A stretch of DNA of 64,000 bases. Source: Bradyrhizobium guangzhouense (GTDB taxonomy: Bacteria; Pseudomonadota; Alphaproteobacteria; Rhizobiales; Xanthobacteraceae). The position numbers and the translations under genes are program-made. The stretch lies in assembly GCF_004114955.1 (NCBI RefSeq), contig NZ_CP030053.1, positions 1,364,001 through 1,428,000 of the forward strand. The letters run 5' to 3'. Of this stretch, positions 1-8,786 are shown one piece after another. The notes below the pieces were generated by a model. It was given only the letters and a program-made list of their open reading frames with translations, ran no database searches and had not been told where the DNA came from. Every line of letters starts with the position of its first letter. Positions within the stretch are counted from its first letter, which is position 1.

Positions 1-1
1 T

Positions 2-196
2 CCGATTTACGATCAGTCGGAGACCCATCCCGGCGCCTTCGTCGCCTGCTGCCATTCCGGCGTGACGCTCGCCTCCAACCATGCCTTCGAGATCGCGCGC
101 ATGGTGGCGCAGGGCGCGCTCGAGCCTGAGCTGGTCGGCGCGTTTTCCGCGAGCCGTTTTGGCGGTGCGGGCGCGGCAAACAACAGCGGCTATTAG
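2..196 (+). CDS. FAD-dependent oxidoreductase (DAO family), C-terminal part only
   Basis: The window opens inside a gene; 64 codons remain before the TAG. The peptide begins PIYDQSETHPGAFVACCHSG and continues with a helix ending in ARMVAQGALEPE. That is the end of a DAO-type flavoprotein: a conserved HSG-type loop near the flavin, then an amphipathic helix. The N-terminal dinucleotide-binding fold lies outside the window, so substrate and length cannot be given. It lies 28 bases before the 2Fe-2S subunit gene and probably heads the same operon, making it a second DAO-like protein beside the complete one at 1933-3054. Family assignment is moderately safe; the function is inferred from context. 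Confidence 0.7.
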   Translation, partial: PIYDQSETHPGAFVACCHSGVTLASNHAFEIARMVAQGALEPELVGAFSASRFGGAGAANNSGY

Positions 197-224
197 AAAT
201 TCTGGGGGGAGCCACGAGGCATCC

Positions 225-521
225 ATGTTTAGACGATCCGAACAGGACAAACGTCCGCAAGTGCAGATCTTCGTCGACGGCGTCGCCGTCGCGGCGCGCC
301 AGGGCGACACCGTCTCTGCCGCATTGCTGGCCTCCGGCCAAGATGCAAGGCGCTCTACAGCAGTGAGCGGTGCGCCGCGTTTGCCCTATTGCATGATGGG
401 CGTGTGCTTCGACTGCCTCGTCACCATCGACGGCGTCGGCAATCGCCAGGGCTGCCTCGTTCCCGTCGCCGAGGGTATGCAGGTCGAGATCCAGAAGGGC
501 AAGCGGGAGATCGGACGATGA
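225..521 (+). CDS. (2Fe-2S)-binding small subunit of an HcnA/opine-oxidase-like dehydrogenase
   Basis: A 98-residue ferredoxin-like protein of the Fer2_4 type. The cluster ligands are Cys56, Cys61, Cys64 and Cys77 (C-x4-C-x2-C-x12-C). Proteins of this size are the small electron-transfer subunit of three-part dehydrogenases such as hydrogen cyanide synthase (HcnA), opine oxidase and D-hydroxyproline dehydrogenase. They pass electrons from the flavin subunits. The ATG at 225 has a GAGG purine stretch just upstream; an earlier in-frame start would lie inside the previous gene. Its TGA overlaps the ATG of the next gene by four bases (ATGA), so translation is probably coupled. The family is clear; the substrate is not. 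Confidence 0.9.
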   Translation: MFRRSEQDKRPQVQIFVDGVAVAARQGDTVSAALLASGQDARRSTAVSGAPRLPYCMMGVCFDCLVTIDGVGNRQGCLVPVAEGMQVEIQKGKREIGR

Positions 522-1936
522 GTGTGGCTCCCAAGCGCGAAGACTACGACGTCGTGGTGATCGGTGCAGGGCCCGCGGGCCTCGCGGCCGCTGCGACCTC
601 TGCCGAAGCCGGCCTATCGACGCTGCTGCTCGACGAGAATATCGGTCCGGGCGGGCAGGTGTTCCGCGCTATTTCGTCCACGCCGGTGATCGATCGCAGC
701 CAGCTCGGCGCGGACTATTGGGTCGGTGCCGATCTCGTGCAGTCGCTCCGTGCGAGCAGTGCCGAAGTCATTCATCGTGCGACGGTGTGGAGCCTCGACC
801 GCAATCTCGACATCGCCGTCTCGATCGGCGGTGCCTCCGCCTTCGTCAAAGCCAAGCGCGTGATCCTTGCGACCGGCGCGCTGGAGCGCCCGTTCCCGAT
901 TCCCGGCTGGACGCTGCCGGGCGTGATGACCGCGGGTGCCGCGCAGACCATGCTGAAGTCCTCGGCGCTGGTGCCGGACGGCCGCACCGTGATCGCAGGG
1001 CAGGGGCCGCTGCTCTGGCTGCTCGCCGCACAGATCCTGCGCCTCGGCGGCCGCATCGATCGCATCCTCGATACCACCGAGCGCGGCAATTATTTCGCCG
1101 CGCTGCCTCATGCCTTCGCTTTCCTGACATCGCCCTATTTCGCCAAGGGCCTGTCGATGATGCGCGAGGTGAAGGCCAAGGTGCAGGTTGTCTCCGGTGT
1201 TACCGAGCTTTCTGCATCCGGCGACGGCCAGCTTGCGAGCGTGAGCTATGTCGCGGGTGGAAGGCGCGAGACCATTCCTGCGGATTTGCTGCTGCTGCAT
1301 CAGGGCGTCGTGCCCAACGTCAATTTGGCGATGGCAGCCGGCATCGAGCATCGCTGGGATGATCTGCAATTGTGCTGGTCGCCCGTGCTGGATGCGAACG
1401 GTCGTTCATCGGTCGCGGGCATCGCGATCGCCGGCGATGGTGCCGGTATCGGCGGCGCGAATGCCGCGGTGGTGCGTGGCCGCATCGCGGCCCGTGCGGC
1501 GGTGGAAGCACTGGCGCCCGCGGTTGCGGCAAAGCTGCCCGCGATGGCAATGCTCCGCGCCGATCTCGCCAAGGCCGAACGCGGCCGCGTCTTCCTCGAC
1601 ACGCTGTTCCGCCCCGCGCCGCAATTCCGCATTCCCTCTGGCGATACCATCGTTTGTCGCTGCGAGGAGGTCACCGCCAAGGACGTGCTCGACTCCGTCG
1701 CGATCGGCGCGACCGGGCCGAACCAGCTCAAGGCCTATCGCCGCACCGGCATGGGTCCGTGCCAAGGCCGGCTCTGCGGCCTTACCGTCACCGAGCTGAT
1801 GGCGCAGGCGCGCGGTAAGACCCCGCAGGAGATCGGCTACTACCGGCTGCGTGCACCGGTGAAGCCGATCACCCTCGCCGAGCTCGCCGCCGTCCCGAAA
1901 ACGGAAGACGACGTCAAGGCCGTGGTGCGCGGATGA
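518..1936 (+). CDS. FAD/NAD(P)-binding subunit with BFD-like [2Fe-2S] tail (HcnB-like)
   Basis: A 472-residue flavoprotein. The N-terminus has the FAD-binding glycine motif GAGPAG at residues 16-21, and a pyridine-nucleotide-disulfide-oxidoreductase fold fills the middle. The tail carries a BFD-like [2Fe-2S] domain with Cys380, Cys382, Cys415 and Cys420 (CRCEE and CQGRLC). This arrangement is that of the HcnB/OoxA/D-hydroxyproline dehydrogenase alpha subunit. The start at 518 is chosen because it overlaps the upstream stop and begins the flavin motif correctly. Downstream, the ATG of the DAO subunit overlaps its TGA. It should form a membrane-linked amino- or imino-acid dehydrogenase with its neighbours. 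Whether the substrate is glycine, an opine, proline or hydroxyproline cannot be told. Confidence 0.9.
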   Translation: MSVAPKREDYDVVVIGAGPAGLAAAATSAEAGLSTLLLDENIGPGGQVFRAISSTPVIDRSQLGADYWVGADLVQSLRASSAEVIHRATVWSLDRNLDIAVSIGGASAFVKAKRVILATGALERPFPIPGWTLPGVMTAGAAQTMLKSSALVPDGRTVIAGQGPLLWLLAAQILRLGGRIDRILDTTERGNYFAALPHAFAFLTSPYFAKGLSMMREVKAKVQVVSGVTELSASGDGQLASVSYVAGGRRETIPADLLLLHQGVVPNVNLAMAAGIEHRWDDLQLCWSPVLDANGRSSVAGIAIAGDGAGIGGANAAVVRGRIAARAAVEALAPAVAAKLPAMAMLRADLAKAERGRVFLDTLFRPAPQFRIPSGDTIVCRCEEVTAKDVLDSVAIGATGPNQLKAYRRTGMGPCQGRLCGLTVTELMAQARGKTPQEIGYYRLRAPVKPITLAELAAVPKTEDDVKAVVRG

Positions 1937-3054
1937 CTGCGAATGTGGATGCGATCGTCATCGGCGGCGGCATCCACGGATGCTCGACGGCGCTCCATCT
2001 GTGTCTCGCCGGCCTGAAGCCGGTGCTGATCGAGAAGGACTATGCCGGCCGCCACGCCTCCGGCGTCAATGCTGGCGGCGTGCGCCAGCTCGCCCGGCAT
2101 ATCCCGGAGATTCCGCTGTCGATCCGCTCGATGGGGATCTGGGAGAAGATTTCAGATCTTCTCGACGACGATTGCAGCTTCGAGAGCCATGGCCAGGTTC
2201 TGGTCGCGGAGAACGAGGACGAACTCGCCGTCTGCCGCGCGCGCGTGGCCGAGCTCAATGCGCTGGGCTTTACCCATGAAGAGCTGATCGATGCGGTCGA
2301 GCTGCGGCGCCTCGTGCCCGCGGTGGCCGAGACCTGCCCCGGCGGCGTGGTTTCGCGCCGCGACGGCGCGGCCAATCCGGCGCAGACGACGACGGCGTTC
2401 CGGCGCAAAGCCGAGCTGCTCGGCGCCACGGTGCGCGAAGGCGTAGCCGCCGGCAATATCCGGCATAGCGACGGCCTTTGGCGCGTCGATGTCGGCTCGG
2501 AGAGCTTTGCCGCGCCAGTACTGGTGAATGCCGCCGGCGCCTGGGCCGGCAAGATCGCCGCCGCGCTCGGCGAGCCCGTCCCGGTCGAGACCGTGGCGCC
2601 GATGCTGATGATCACCTCGCGCGTACCGCATTTCATCGACCCTGTCGTGATCCTGCGTGGTCGGAAACTCTCCTTCAAGCAATTCAAGAACGGTACCGTG
2701 CTGATTGGCGGCGGCCACCTGGCAACGCCCTACCAGGACCGCAACGAGACGGTGCTGGACTGGAAGAGCCTCGCCATCAGTGCCCGCACCGTGTTCGAGC
2801 TGTTCCCGGTGATGCGCAGCGCCACTATCGTCCGTGCCTGGGCTGGCATCGAGGCGAAGATGAAGGACGACATCCCGGTGTTCGGACCGAGCAGCCGCCA
2901 CAAGGGGCTCTATCACCAGTTCGGCTTCTCGCTGCACGGTTTTCAGCTCGGCCCCGGCGCCGGCGCCGTGATGGCGGAGCTGATCGTCAATGGCGGCACC
3001 CAGACCCGCATCAACGATCTCGGCATCGATCGCTTCCATCCTTCCGCGCCTTAA
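1933..3054 (+). CDS. FAD-dependent oxidoreductase, DAO family (HcnC/OoxB-like subunit)
   Basis: A 373-residue DAO-type flavoprotein with the N-terminal GGGIHG motif at residues 11-16 and the usual C-terminal ending (FQLGPGAGAVMAELI). It corresponds to the catalytic beta subunit that oxidises the C-N bond of an amino or imino acid. The ATG overlaps the previous stop by four bases, completing a tightly coupled three-gene unit with the 2Fe-2S and HcnB-like subunits. About 160 bases separate it from the ABC-F gene, so the operon probably ends here. The family is secure; the substrate is unknown. Confidence 0.9.
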   Translation: MTANVDAIVIGGGIHGCSTALHLCLAGLKPVLIEKDYAGRHASGVNAGGVRQLARHIPEIPLSIRSMGIWEKISDLLDDDCSFESHGQVLVAENEDELAVCRARVAELNALGFTHEELIDAVELRRLVPAVAETCPGGVVSRRDGAANPAQTTTAFRRKAELLGATVREGVAAGNIRHSDGLWRVDVGSESFAAPVLVNAAGAWAGKIAAALGEPVPVETVAPMLMITSRVPHFIDPVVILRGRKLSFKQFKNGTVLIGGGHLATPYQDRNETVLDWKSLAISARTVFELFPVMRSATIVRAWAGIEAKMKDDIPVFGPSSRHKGLYHQFGFSLHGFQLGPGAGAVMAELIVNGGTQTRINDLGIDRFHPSAP

Positions 3055-3214
3055 GGCAAAATCATCGGCGTCGCCGATCTCGGCGGCCTCGCCAGGGACC
3101 CGGCTTGATCTTGCCGCCCGACCGGACTATGAGCAGGGCTCTCATCAAGGATATCAACAGTCATGGATTTTACCCCGATCGCAACGCCCAACCGCATTGC
3201 TCACGGGGAATTCC

Positions 3215-4807
3215 ATGCCTGCTTCCATCATCCTGTCACGCCTGTCGCTGTCCACACCTGACGGCCGTTCGCTCCTCTCCAACATCGATCTGACCTTCGG
3301 CGCGGAACGCGCCGGCCTCGTCGGCCGCAACGGCGTCGGCAAGACGACGCTGCTTGTTGCGATCACGGGCGAGCACGTTCCGCAATCCGGACGCATCGTC
3401 GTCAACGGCACCGTTGGGCTCCTGCGCCAGGAGGCGCAGCTGCGCGCGGGGACAAGGGTCGTCGACCTCTTTGGCGCGCGCCATGCCCTGAATCTGCTTC
3501 GCCGGGCGGAACGTGGCGAGGCCTCGGCCGGGGATGTCGCCGAGGTCGACTGGACCCTCGAGACGCGGCTCGCGTCCGCTCTTGCGCGCGTCGGCTTCGA
3601 TATCGCGCCCGACACGGAACTGGATCAATTGTCCGGCGGGCAGATTACGCGCATTCGTCTCGCGGCGCTGCTGTTTGTCGAGCCGGATTTCCTGCTGCTG
3701 GACGAACCCACCAACAATCTCGATCGGGACGGGCGACGTGCCGTGATTGATCTGCTCGCCGCCTGGCGTGGCGGCGCAATCGTCGTCAGCCATGACCGGG
3801 CTCTGCTGGAGACCATGGACAGCATCGTCGAGCTGACCTCGCTTGGCGCGACGTGTTACGGCGGCAACTGGCGCAGCTATCGCGCGCAGAAGGCCGTCGA
3901 GCTCGCCGCCGTCAGGCACGACCTCGCACATGCCGAGAAGCATTTATCAGAGATCGAGGGCAAGGCGCAGGAAGCGGCCGAGCGCAAGGCGCGCAAGGAC
4001 AGCGGTGGCAAGAAGAAGCGCGCCAAGGGCGACATGCCACGGATCCTTGCGGGCGCGCGCAAGGACCGCAGCGAAGACAGCGGCGGCAAGGCCGCAGAGA
4101 TCGCCGAGCGGCGGCGCGCGGAGGCTCTGGATGCGGTCGACGCCGCACGTCGCCGCGTCGAGATCCTTCAGCCGTTGTCCGTAAAACTGCCATCGGCCCA
4201 GCTGCCAGCGGGCAGGGAAGTGGTCTGGCTTGACCGCGCCAGTGCGGGGTATCACCCGGAGCGACCGATCCTGCGCGATCTATCGCTTGCCATCGTCGGG
4301 CCGGAGCGCGTCGCGATTGTCGGGCCCAACGGCTCCGGCAAGACAACCCTGCTGAAGCTCATCGCCGGTGAGCTGCGCCCTGTCGCGGGCACGGTGCGAG
4401 TCAGGCCAGGCTTCGCACTGTTCGACCAGAAGGTCAGCCTGCTCGATCCTGCGATCTCGATCCTCGACAATTTTGGGCGTCTCAATCCGAGAGCGGGGGT
4501 GAATGAATGCCATGCCGCGCTGGCTCGTTTCATGTTTCGCGCGGATGCGGCGCTGCAGCTCGTCGGCAGCCTGAGCGGCGGCCAGCTGTTTCGCGCGGGC
4601 CTCGCCTGCGTGCTGGGGGGATCGATGCCGCCATCGTTGCTGATCCTGGACGAGCCGACCAATCACCTTGACCTCGACTCCATCGAAGCCGTCGAAGCGG
4701 GCCTGCGAGCCTATGATGGCGCGCTGCTCGTCGTCAGTCACGATGAGACGTTCCTGGAGGCCATTGGGATCACACGCCGGCTCGATCTGGCCGATCGTTC
4801 CGGCTGA
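3215..4807 (+). CDS. ABC-F family ATPase (duplicated ATP-binding cassettes)
   Basis: A 530-residue protein with two ABC cassettes and no membrane segments, as in ABC-F translation factors that act in the ribosomal E site. Cassette 1 has Walker A GRNGVGKT at residues 37-44, LSGGQ and LLLDEPTNN. Cassette 2 has GPNGSGKT near residue 370, LSGGQ and LILDEPTNHLDLDS. The linker between them is Lys/Arg/Ala-rich and charged, like the P-site tRNA-interaction motif region. The start is the ATG at 3215, preceded by ACGGGGAA; a longer in-frame reading back to about 2990 overlaps the flavoprotein gene and lacks family similarity. It could be a housekeeping Uup/EttA-like factor or an antibiotic-resistance type; the sequence alone does not decide. 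Confidence 0.92.
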   Translation: MPASIILSRLSLSTPDGRSLLSNIDLTFGAERAGLVGRNGVGKTTLLVAITGEHVPQSGRIVVNGTVGLLRQEAQLRAGTRVVDLFGARHALNLLRRAERGEASAGDVAEVDWTLETRLASALARVGFDIAPDTELDQLSGGQITRIRLAALLFVEPDFLLLDEPTNNLDRDGRRAVIDLLAAWRGGAIVVSHDRALLETMDSIVELTSLGATCYGGNWRSYRAQKAVELAAVRHDLAHAEKHLSEIEGKAQEAAERKARKDSGGKKKRAKGDMPRILAGARKDRSEDSGGKAAEIAERRRAEALDAVDAARRRVEILQPLSVKLPSAQLPAGREVVWLDRASAGYHPERPILRDLSLAIVGPERVAIVGPNGSGKTTLLKLIAGELRPVAGTVRVRPGFALFDQKVSLLDPAISILDNFGRLNPRAGVNECHAALARFMFRADAALQLVGSLSGGQLFRAGLACVLGGSMPPSLLILDEPTNHLDLDSIEAVEAGLRAYDGALLVVSHDETFLEAIGITRRLDLADRSG

Positions 4808-4895
4808 CGGAACAATGATACCGGCTCGCGGCCGGCGGCGCCTACCAATGCTGACGATGCAAACCTTGACAGCGCAGATCGCCTGACAATTCTTC

Positions 4896-4928
4896 AAAAA
4901 CCCGACGCTCTGCCCCCAGCGCGTCGGG
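4896..4928 (-). terminator. Rho-independent terminator downstream of dctA
   Basis: On the minus strand the arms CCCGACGC (4928-4921) and GCGTCGGG (4908-4901) enclose a 12-base loop. A run of five T follows (complement of AAAAA at 4896-4900). It lies about 130 bases past the dctA stop. On the plus strand no T-run follows, so it would mainly serve dctA. Confidence 0.65.
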
Positions 4929-5057
4929 TGGAATGGATGAGTATCAATCCGTGATCCCAACCCTGGTGTTGTGACTCCAGTCCTACCGATTTTCTACTCC
5001 GGGAAACTACCGCAACGGAACCGGGCGGCGTCTGCCTTCGATCTTCGCGCGGCGACT

Positions 5058-6386
5058 CTACACACCACCGCCGGGCTCCAGCGCTTCGCCGAGCTCCAGC
5101 GGATGCGCCATGGTCGCGTGCAGCGCCTCGCGGTCGAGCTCGCCTTCCGAGATGCTGATGACGACACAGGCGACACCATTGCCGATGAGGTTGGTCAGCG
5201 CACGGCACTCGCTCATGAACTTGTCGATGCCGACCAGGATCGCGATCGACTGGATCGGGATGTCAGGCACGATCGACAGCGTCGCTGCAAGCGTGATGAA
5301 GCCCGCGCCTGTCACCCCGGATGCGCCCTTCGAGGTGATCATCGCGATGCCGAGAATGCCGAGCTCCTGCCAGATCGTCAGATGCGTGTTGGTCGCCTGC
5401 GCCAGGAACAGCGTCGCCAGCGTCATATAGATGTTGGTGCCGTCGAGGTTGAAGCTGTAGCCGGTCGGGATCACGAGGCCGACCACCGAGCGCGAGGCGC
5501 CGAGATGCTCCATCTTCTGGATCATCTGCGGCAGCACTGTCTCCGACGAGGAGGTGCCGAGCACGATCAGGAGCTCGTCCTTGATATAAGCGATGAAGCG
5601 AATGATGGAGAAGCCGGCAAGCCGCGCGATCGAACCCAGCACGATCAGCACGAACAGGATGCTGGTGAGATAGAATGTGCCGATCAGGGCGGCGAGGTTG
5701 AGCAGCGAACCGAGGCCGTATGCGCCGACGGTGAACGCCATCGCGCCGAACGCGCCGATCGGTGCCGCGCGCACGATGATGCGGATGATGCCGAAGAACA
5801 TCTTGGCGGCCTTGTCGATCGCTTCCGCGATCGGCTCGCCTGATTTCCCGAGGAAGGCGATGGCGAATCCGGAGAGGATCGAGACCAGCAGCACCTGCAA
5901 GAGATCGCCGCGCGCGATCGCGCCCACATAGCTGTCGGGAATGATCGCCATCAAATGGGCGACGATGCCGTCTTCATGCGCCTTGGACACATAGGTCGCG
6001 ACCGATTTCGGATCGATGGTGGCGGGATCGATGTTGAAGCCGTGCCCGGGCTGGAGAATCTCGCCCACCAAGAGACCTATGGCGAGCGCGACGGTCGAGA
6101 CCGTCTCGAAATAGATCAGCGATTTCAGTCCGACCCGGCCGACGCGCTTGAGATCGCCCATCGAGGAGATGCCGTGCACGACGGTGCAGAAGATGACAGG
6201 CGCAATCATCATCTTGATCAGCGCGATGAAGGCGTCGCCGAGCGGCTTCAGGGATTTGCCGAGGTCCGGATAGAAATAGCCGATGAGCACCCCGAGCACG
6301 ATCGCGATCAGCACCTGGACATAGAGGATCTTGTACCAGGGCTGGTGCCGGCGGTGGACGGCTGGCTGGATCGCAATCTGTGCCAT
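5058..6386 (-). CDS. dctA: C4-dicarboxylate:cation symporter DctA
   Basis: A 442-residue member of the DAACS (glutamate/dicarboxylate symporter) family, close to the usual DctA length. Diagnostic motifs are GTSSSE (re-entrant hairpin), GYSFNLDGT (substrate and cation site) and [11 protein letters not shown], with eight or so hydrophobic segments. DctA imports succinate, fumarate and malate, the main carbon supply of rhizobia in nodules. The chosen start is MAQIAIQP at 6386; an upstream in-frame start would add 11 residues with no family support. The gene is divergent from the nucleobase permease, with 125 bases between the starts. I see no adjacent dctBD pair and no clear sigma-54 box in the intergenic DNA. 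Confidence 0.96.
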   Translation of the reverse strand: MAQIAIQPAVHRRHQPWYKILYVQVLIAIVLGVLIGYFYPDLGKSLKPLGDAFIALIKMMIAPVIFCTVVHGISSMGDLKRVGRVGLKSLIYFETVSTVALAIGLLVGEILQPGHGFNIDPATIDPKSVATYVSKAHEDGIVAHLMAIIPDSYVGAIARGDLLQVLLVSILSGFAIAFLGKSGEPIAEAIDKAAKMFFGIIRIIVRAAPIGAFGAMAFTVGAYGLGSLLNLAALIGTFYLTSILFVLIVLGSIARLAGFSIIRFIAYIKDELLIVLGTSSSETVLPQMIQKMEHLGASRSVVGLVIPTGYSFNLDGTNIYMTLATLFLAQATNTHLTIWQELGILGIAMITSKGASGVTGAGFITLAATLSIVPDIPIQSIAILVGIDKFMSECRALTNLIGNGVACVVISISEGELDREALHATMAHPLELGEALEPGGGV

Positions 6387-6426
6387 AAAATTTAATCCCG
6401 AAACGCATTGATCTTGCATGATTTAC

Positions 6427-6439
6427 ATCATCTGATGAT
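6427..6439. promoter_or_regulatory. Inverted repeat between dctA and the nucleobase permease
   Basis: ATCATC-T-GATGAT is a perfect palindrome with 6-bp arms and a one-base centre. It lies in the 125-base divergent intergenic region, 41 bases upstream of the dctA ATG. The size suits a dimeric repressor site, for example of the GntR/FCD class. No regulator gene is adjacent, so the assignment is only positional. Confidence 0.35.
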
Positions 6440-6511
6440 CACAGCATAAGCAACAATCACATTTTTGTCGGATCGCACGAACATCAATCGCTGCGCCGCA
6501 ATGGGGGGAAC

Positions 6512-7831
6512 ATGTCGAACGCATCAGGCGCGGACGAGCAATCGCAACGCTATTTTCCGCGTTGGAAGCTGAAGACCTCGGGTGTGATCATGCCCGGGGA
6601 GCGGTTGCCATGGGGACAGACCGTCGTCTCCGGCCTCCAGCATTGCGTTGCAATGTCTGGCTCGACGATCATCGCGCCGCTGTTGATGGGATTCGATCCC
6701 AATGTTGCGGTCCTGTTCTCCGGCATCGGCACTCTGATCTTCTTCGTCATCGTCGCGGGGCGCGTGCCGAGCTATCTCGGCTCCAGCTTCGCGTTCATCG
6801 CCGTCGTCCTCGCCGCCACCGGCTACACCGGGCACGGACCGAATCCGAACATCTCGGTCGCGCTCGGCGGTATCGTCGGGGCCGGGGTGCTCTATGGCGT
6901 GATCGCACTGATCGTGATGTGGTCGGGCATCGGTTGGGTCGAGCGCCTGATGCCGCCGGCTGTCACCGGCGCCGTGGTCGCCGCGATCGGCCTCAACCTT
7001 GCGCCGGTGGCGGTCAAGGCGGTGAGCGCGAACGCGTTCGAGACCTGGATCGGGCTTGCGACCGTTCTGATGATCGGCGTGGTTGCGGTGGCCGCCCCTG
7101 GCCTATGGCGCCGCTTGCCGATCATCCTGGGCGCAATCGGCGGATATCTGTTGTACCTGCTGTTCGCGAACGGCCTCGGCTTCGGTAAGCCGATCGACTT
7201 CGCGCAGCTCTCGGCCGCGCCGTGGTTCGGCCTGCCGAATTTCACCACGCCGACCTTCCGGGCGGATGCCATCTTCCTGATCGCGCCGGTTGCGGTCGTC
7301 CTCGTCGCCGAGAACCTCGGTCACATCAAGGCCGTCGGTGCGATGACGGGCCGCAGCCTCGATGCCTATCTCGGCCGCGCTTTGCTTGCTGACAGCCTTG
7401 CAACGATCGTGGCGGCCTGCGGCGGCGGCACCGGTGTCACCACCTATGCCGAGAACATCGGCGTCATGGCGGCGACGAAGGTCTATTCGACCCTGCTGTT
7501 TGCGTTCGCGGCCACCGTGTCGGTCCTGCTCGGCTTCTCGCCGAAATTCGGCGCGCTGATCCTGTCGATTCCGGGGCCCGTCATCGGCGGGCTTTCGATC
7601 GTGCTGTTCGGATTGATCGCGGCGATGGCGGGCCGGATCTGGGTCGAGAACAAGGTTGACTTTGCCAATCCGGCGAATTTGATCACCGTCGCTGTGGCGC
7701 TGACCGCAGGGGCCGGCGATCTCACGCTCAAATTCGGCGCGTTCACGATCGGCGGAATCGGCACCGCGACCTTCGGCGCGATTATCCTGTATCAGATCCT
7801 GACCTCGCCGATCGCGCGCCGCGCGGAATGA
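6512..7831 (+). CDS. NCS2 uracil/xanthine-type permease (RutG/UraA-like)
   Basis: A 439-residue membrane protein with about 14 hydrophobic segments. The N-terminal signature QHCVAMSGSTIIAPLLMGFD resembles the QH-motif region of UraA/RutG pyrimidine transporters. The segment VAENLGHIKAVGAMTGR carries the conserved Glu, and GGGTGVTTYAENIGVMA is the second substrate motif. The likely role is proton-coupled uptake of uracil or xanthine across the inner membrane. The ATG at 6512 follows a strong GGGGGGAA ribosome site by a short spacer. No rut or purine catabolic genes are adjacent, so the specificity is open. Confidence 0.92.
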   Translation: MSNASGADEQSQRYFPRWKLKTSGVIMPGERLPWGQTVVSGLQHCVAMSGSTIIAPLLMGFDPNVAVLFSGIGTLIFFVIVAGRVPSYLGSSFAFIAVVLAATGYTGHGPNPNISVALGGIVGAGVLYGVIALIVMWSGIGWVERLMPPAVTGAVVAAIGLNLAPVAVKAVSANAFETWIGLATVLMIGVVAVAAPGLWRRLPIILGAIGGYLLYLLFANGLGFGKPIDFAQLSAAPWFGLPNFTTPTFRADAIFLIAPVAVVLVAENLGHIKAVGAMTGRSLDAYLGRALLADSLATIVAACGGGTGVTTYAENIGVMAATKVYSTLLFAFAATVSVLLGFSPKFGALILSIPGPVIGGLSIVLFGLIAAMAGRIWVENKVDFANPANLITVAVALTAGAGDLTLKFGAFTIGGIGTATFGAIILYQILTSPIARRAE

Positions 7832-7904
7832 ATCCCAGCGATGCGCGGACAGGGTGGAACAAAACCTCGGTTCCATCCATGATGATGCATCCCGGAGAAT
7901 ACTC

Positions 7905-8741
7905 ATGCCACAAACCGATCTCTCACCTGCCTTTCCTTCGCGCCTCATTGGCCGCTATGCGCTGGTGACCGGCGCCTCCCAGGGCATCGGCCGTGCCGTT
8001 GCGATCAGGCTCGCCCAGGAAGGCGCGACCGTCGCCATCAATTATTTTGATCATCGCGGGAGGGCTGAGGAAACGCTTGCGCTGGCCACGACCGGATCGA
8101 GCGATCGCGGCCACGGCAAGCTCGACCATGTCATCGTCAAGGCCGACGTCAGCAACGAACAGGAGGTCACTGCGATGTTCGAGACGATCCTGGCGCGCTG
8201 GAAGCGTCTCGACTGTCTCGTCAACAATGCCGGCTTTCAGCAGGAATCGCCCAGCGAGGCGCTCGACATCGAGGCCTATCGCCGCATCATCGACGTCAAT
8301 CTCAACGGCGCCGTGCTCTGCGCGCAGAAGACACTGGCGCATTTCGTCGCGCGCGGTGGGGCTGGCTGCATCATCAACTGCTCCAGCGTCCACCAGATCA
8401 TTCCCAAGCCCGGCTATCTCGCCTATTCGATCAGCAAGGGCGGGATGGCCAATCTGACGCGTACGCTGGCGCTGGAGTTTGCCGGCCGCGGCATTCGCGT
8501 CAATGCGGTTGGCCCCGGCGCGATCGACACGCCGATCAACGCGGCCTGGACCGGCGATGCCGAGAAGCGGGGCACCGTCACCAGCCACATTCCGCTCGGC
8601 CGCGTCGGCAAGCCGGAGGAGATGGCCGCCGTATTCGCCTTCCTCGCCTCCGACGATGCCAGCTACATCACCGGGCAAACCATCTATGCCTGCGGTGGTC
8701 TGACCTTGTTTCCGGAGTTTCGGGACAACTGGGCGAGCTAG
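7905..8741 (+). CDS. SDR family oxidoreductase (glucose 1-dehydrogenase-like)
   Basis: A 278-residue classical short-chain dehydrogenase. The nucleotide motif TGASQGIG is at residues 22-29 and NNAG follows in the expected place. The catalytic set is Ser160/161 with Tyr174-x3-Lys178 (YSISK). The C-terminal NAVGPGAIDTPI loop and ITGQTIYACGG end are typical. GGAGAA precedes the ATG at 7905, which gives the normal length; a longer start upstream is unlikely. It lies 74 bases after the permease and 45 before the sirtuin, both co-directional. NAD(P)H-dependent reduction or oxidation of a sugar or alcohol is expected; the substrate is unknown. Confidence 0.93.
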   Translation: MPQTDLSPAFPSRLIGRYALVTGASQGIGRAVAIRLAQEGATVAINYFDHRGRAEETLALATTGSSDRGHGKLDHVIVKADVSNEQEVTAMFETILARWKRLDCLVNNAGFQQESPSEALDIEAYRRIIDVNLNGAVLCAQKTLAHFVARGGAGCIINCSSVHQIIPKPGYLAYSISKGGMANLTRTLALEFAGRGIRVNAVGPGAIDTPINAAWTGDAEKRGTVTSHIPLGRVGKPEEMAAVFAFLASDDASYITGQTIYACGGLTLFPEFRDNWAS

Positions 8742-8786
8742 AGGCGTGATCTGGCAAAATGCCGCGGCGCGGACTACATCTGCGGC

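Noticed and set aside
2..3054. Naming the three-subunit dehydrogenase hcnABC
   Set aside because: The subunit architecture also fits opine oxidase and D-hydroxyproline dehydrogenase; nothing visible fixes glycine as substrate.
3055..3110. Continuation of the DAO frame beyond its stop (GKIIGVADLGGLARDPA)
   Set aside because: Only 17 codons, no match to the DAO C-terminus, and the family length is already complete at 3054.
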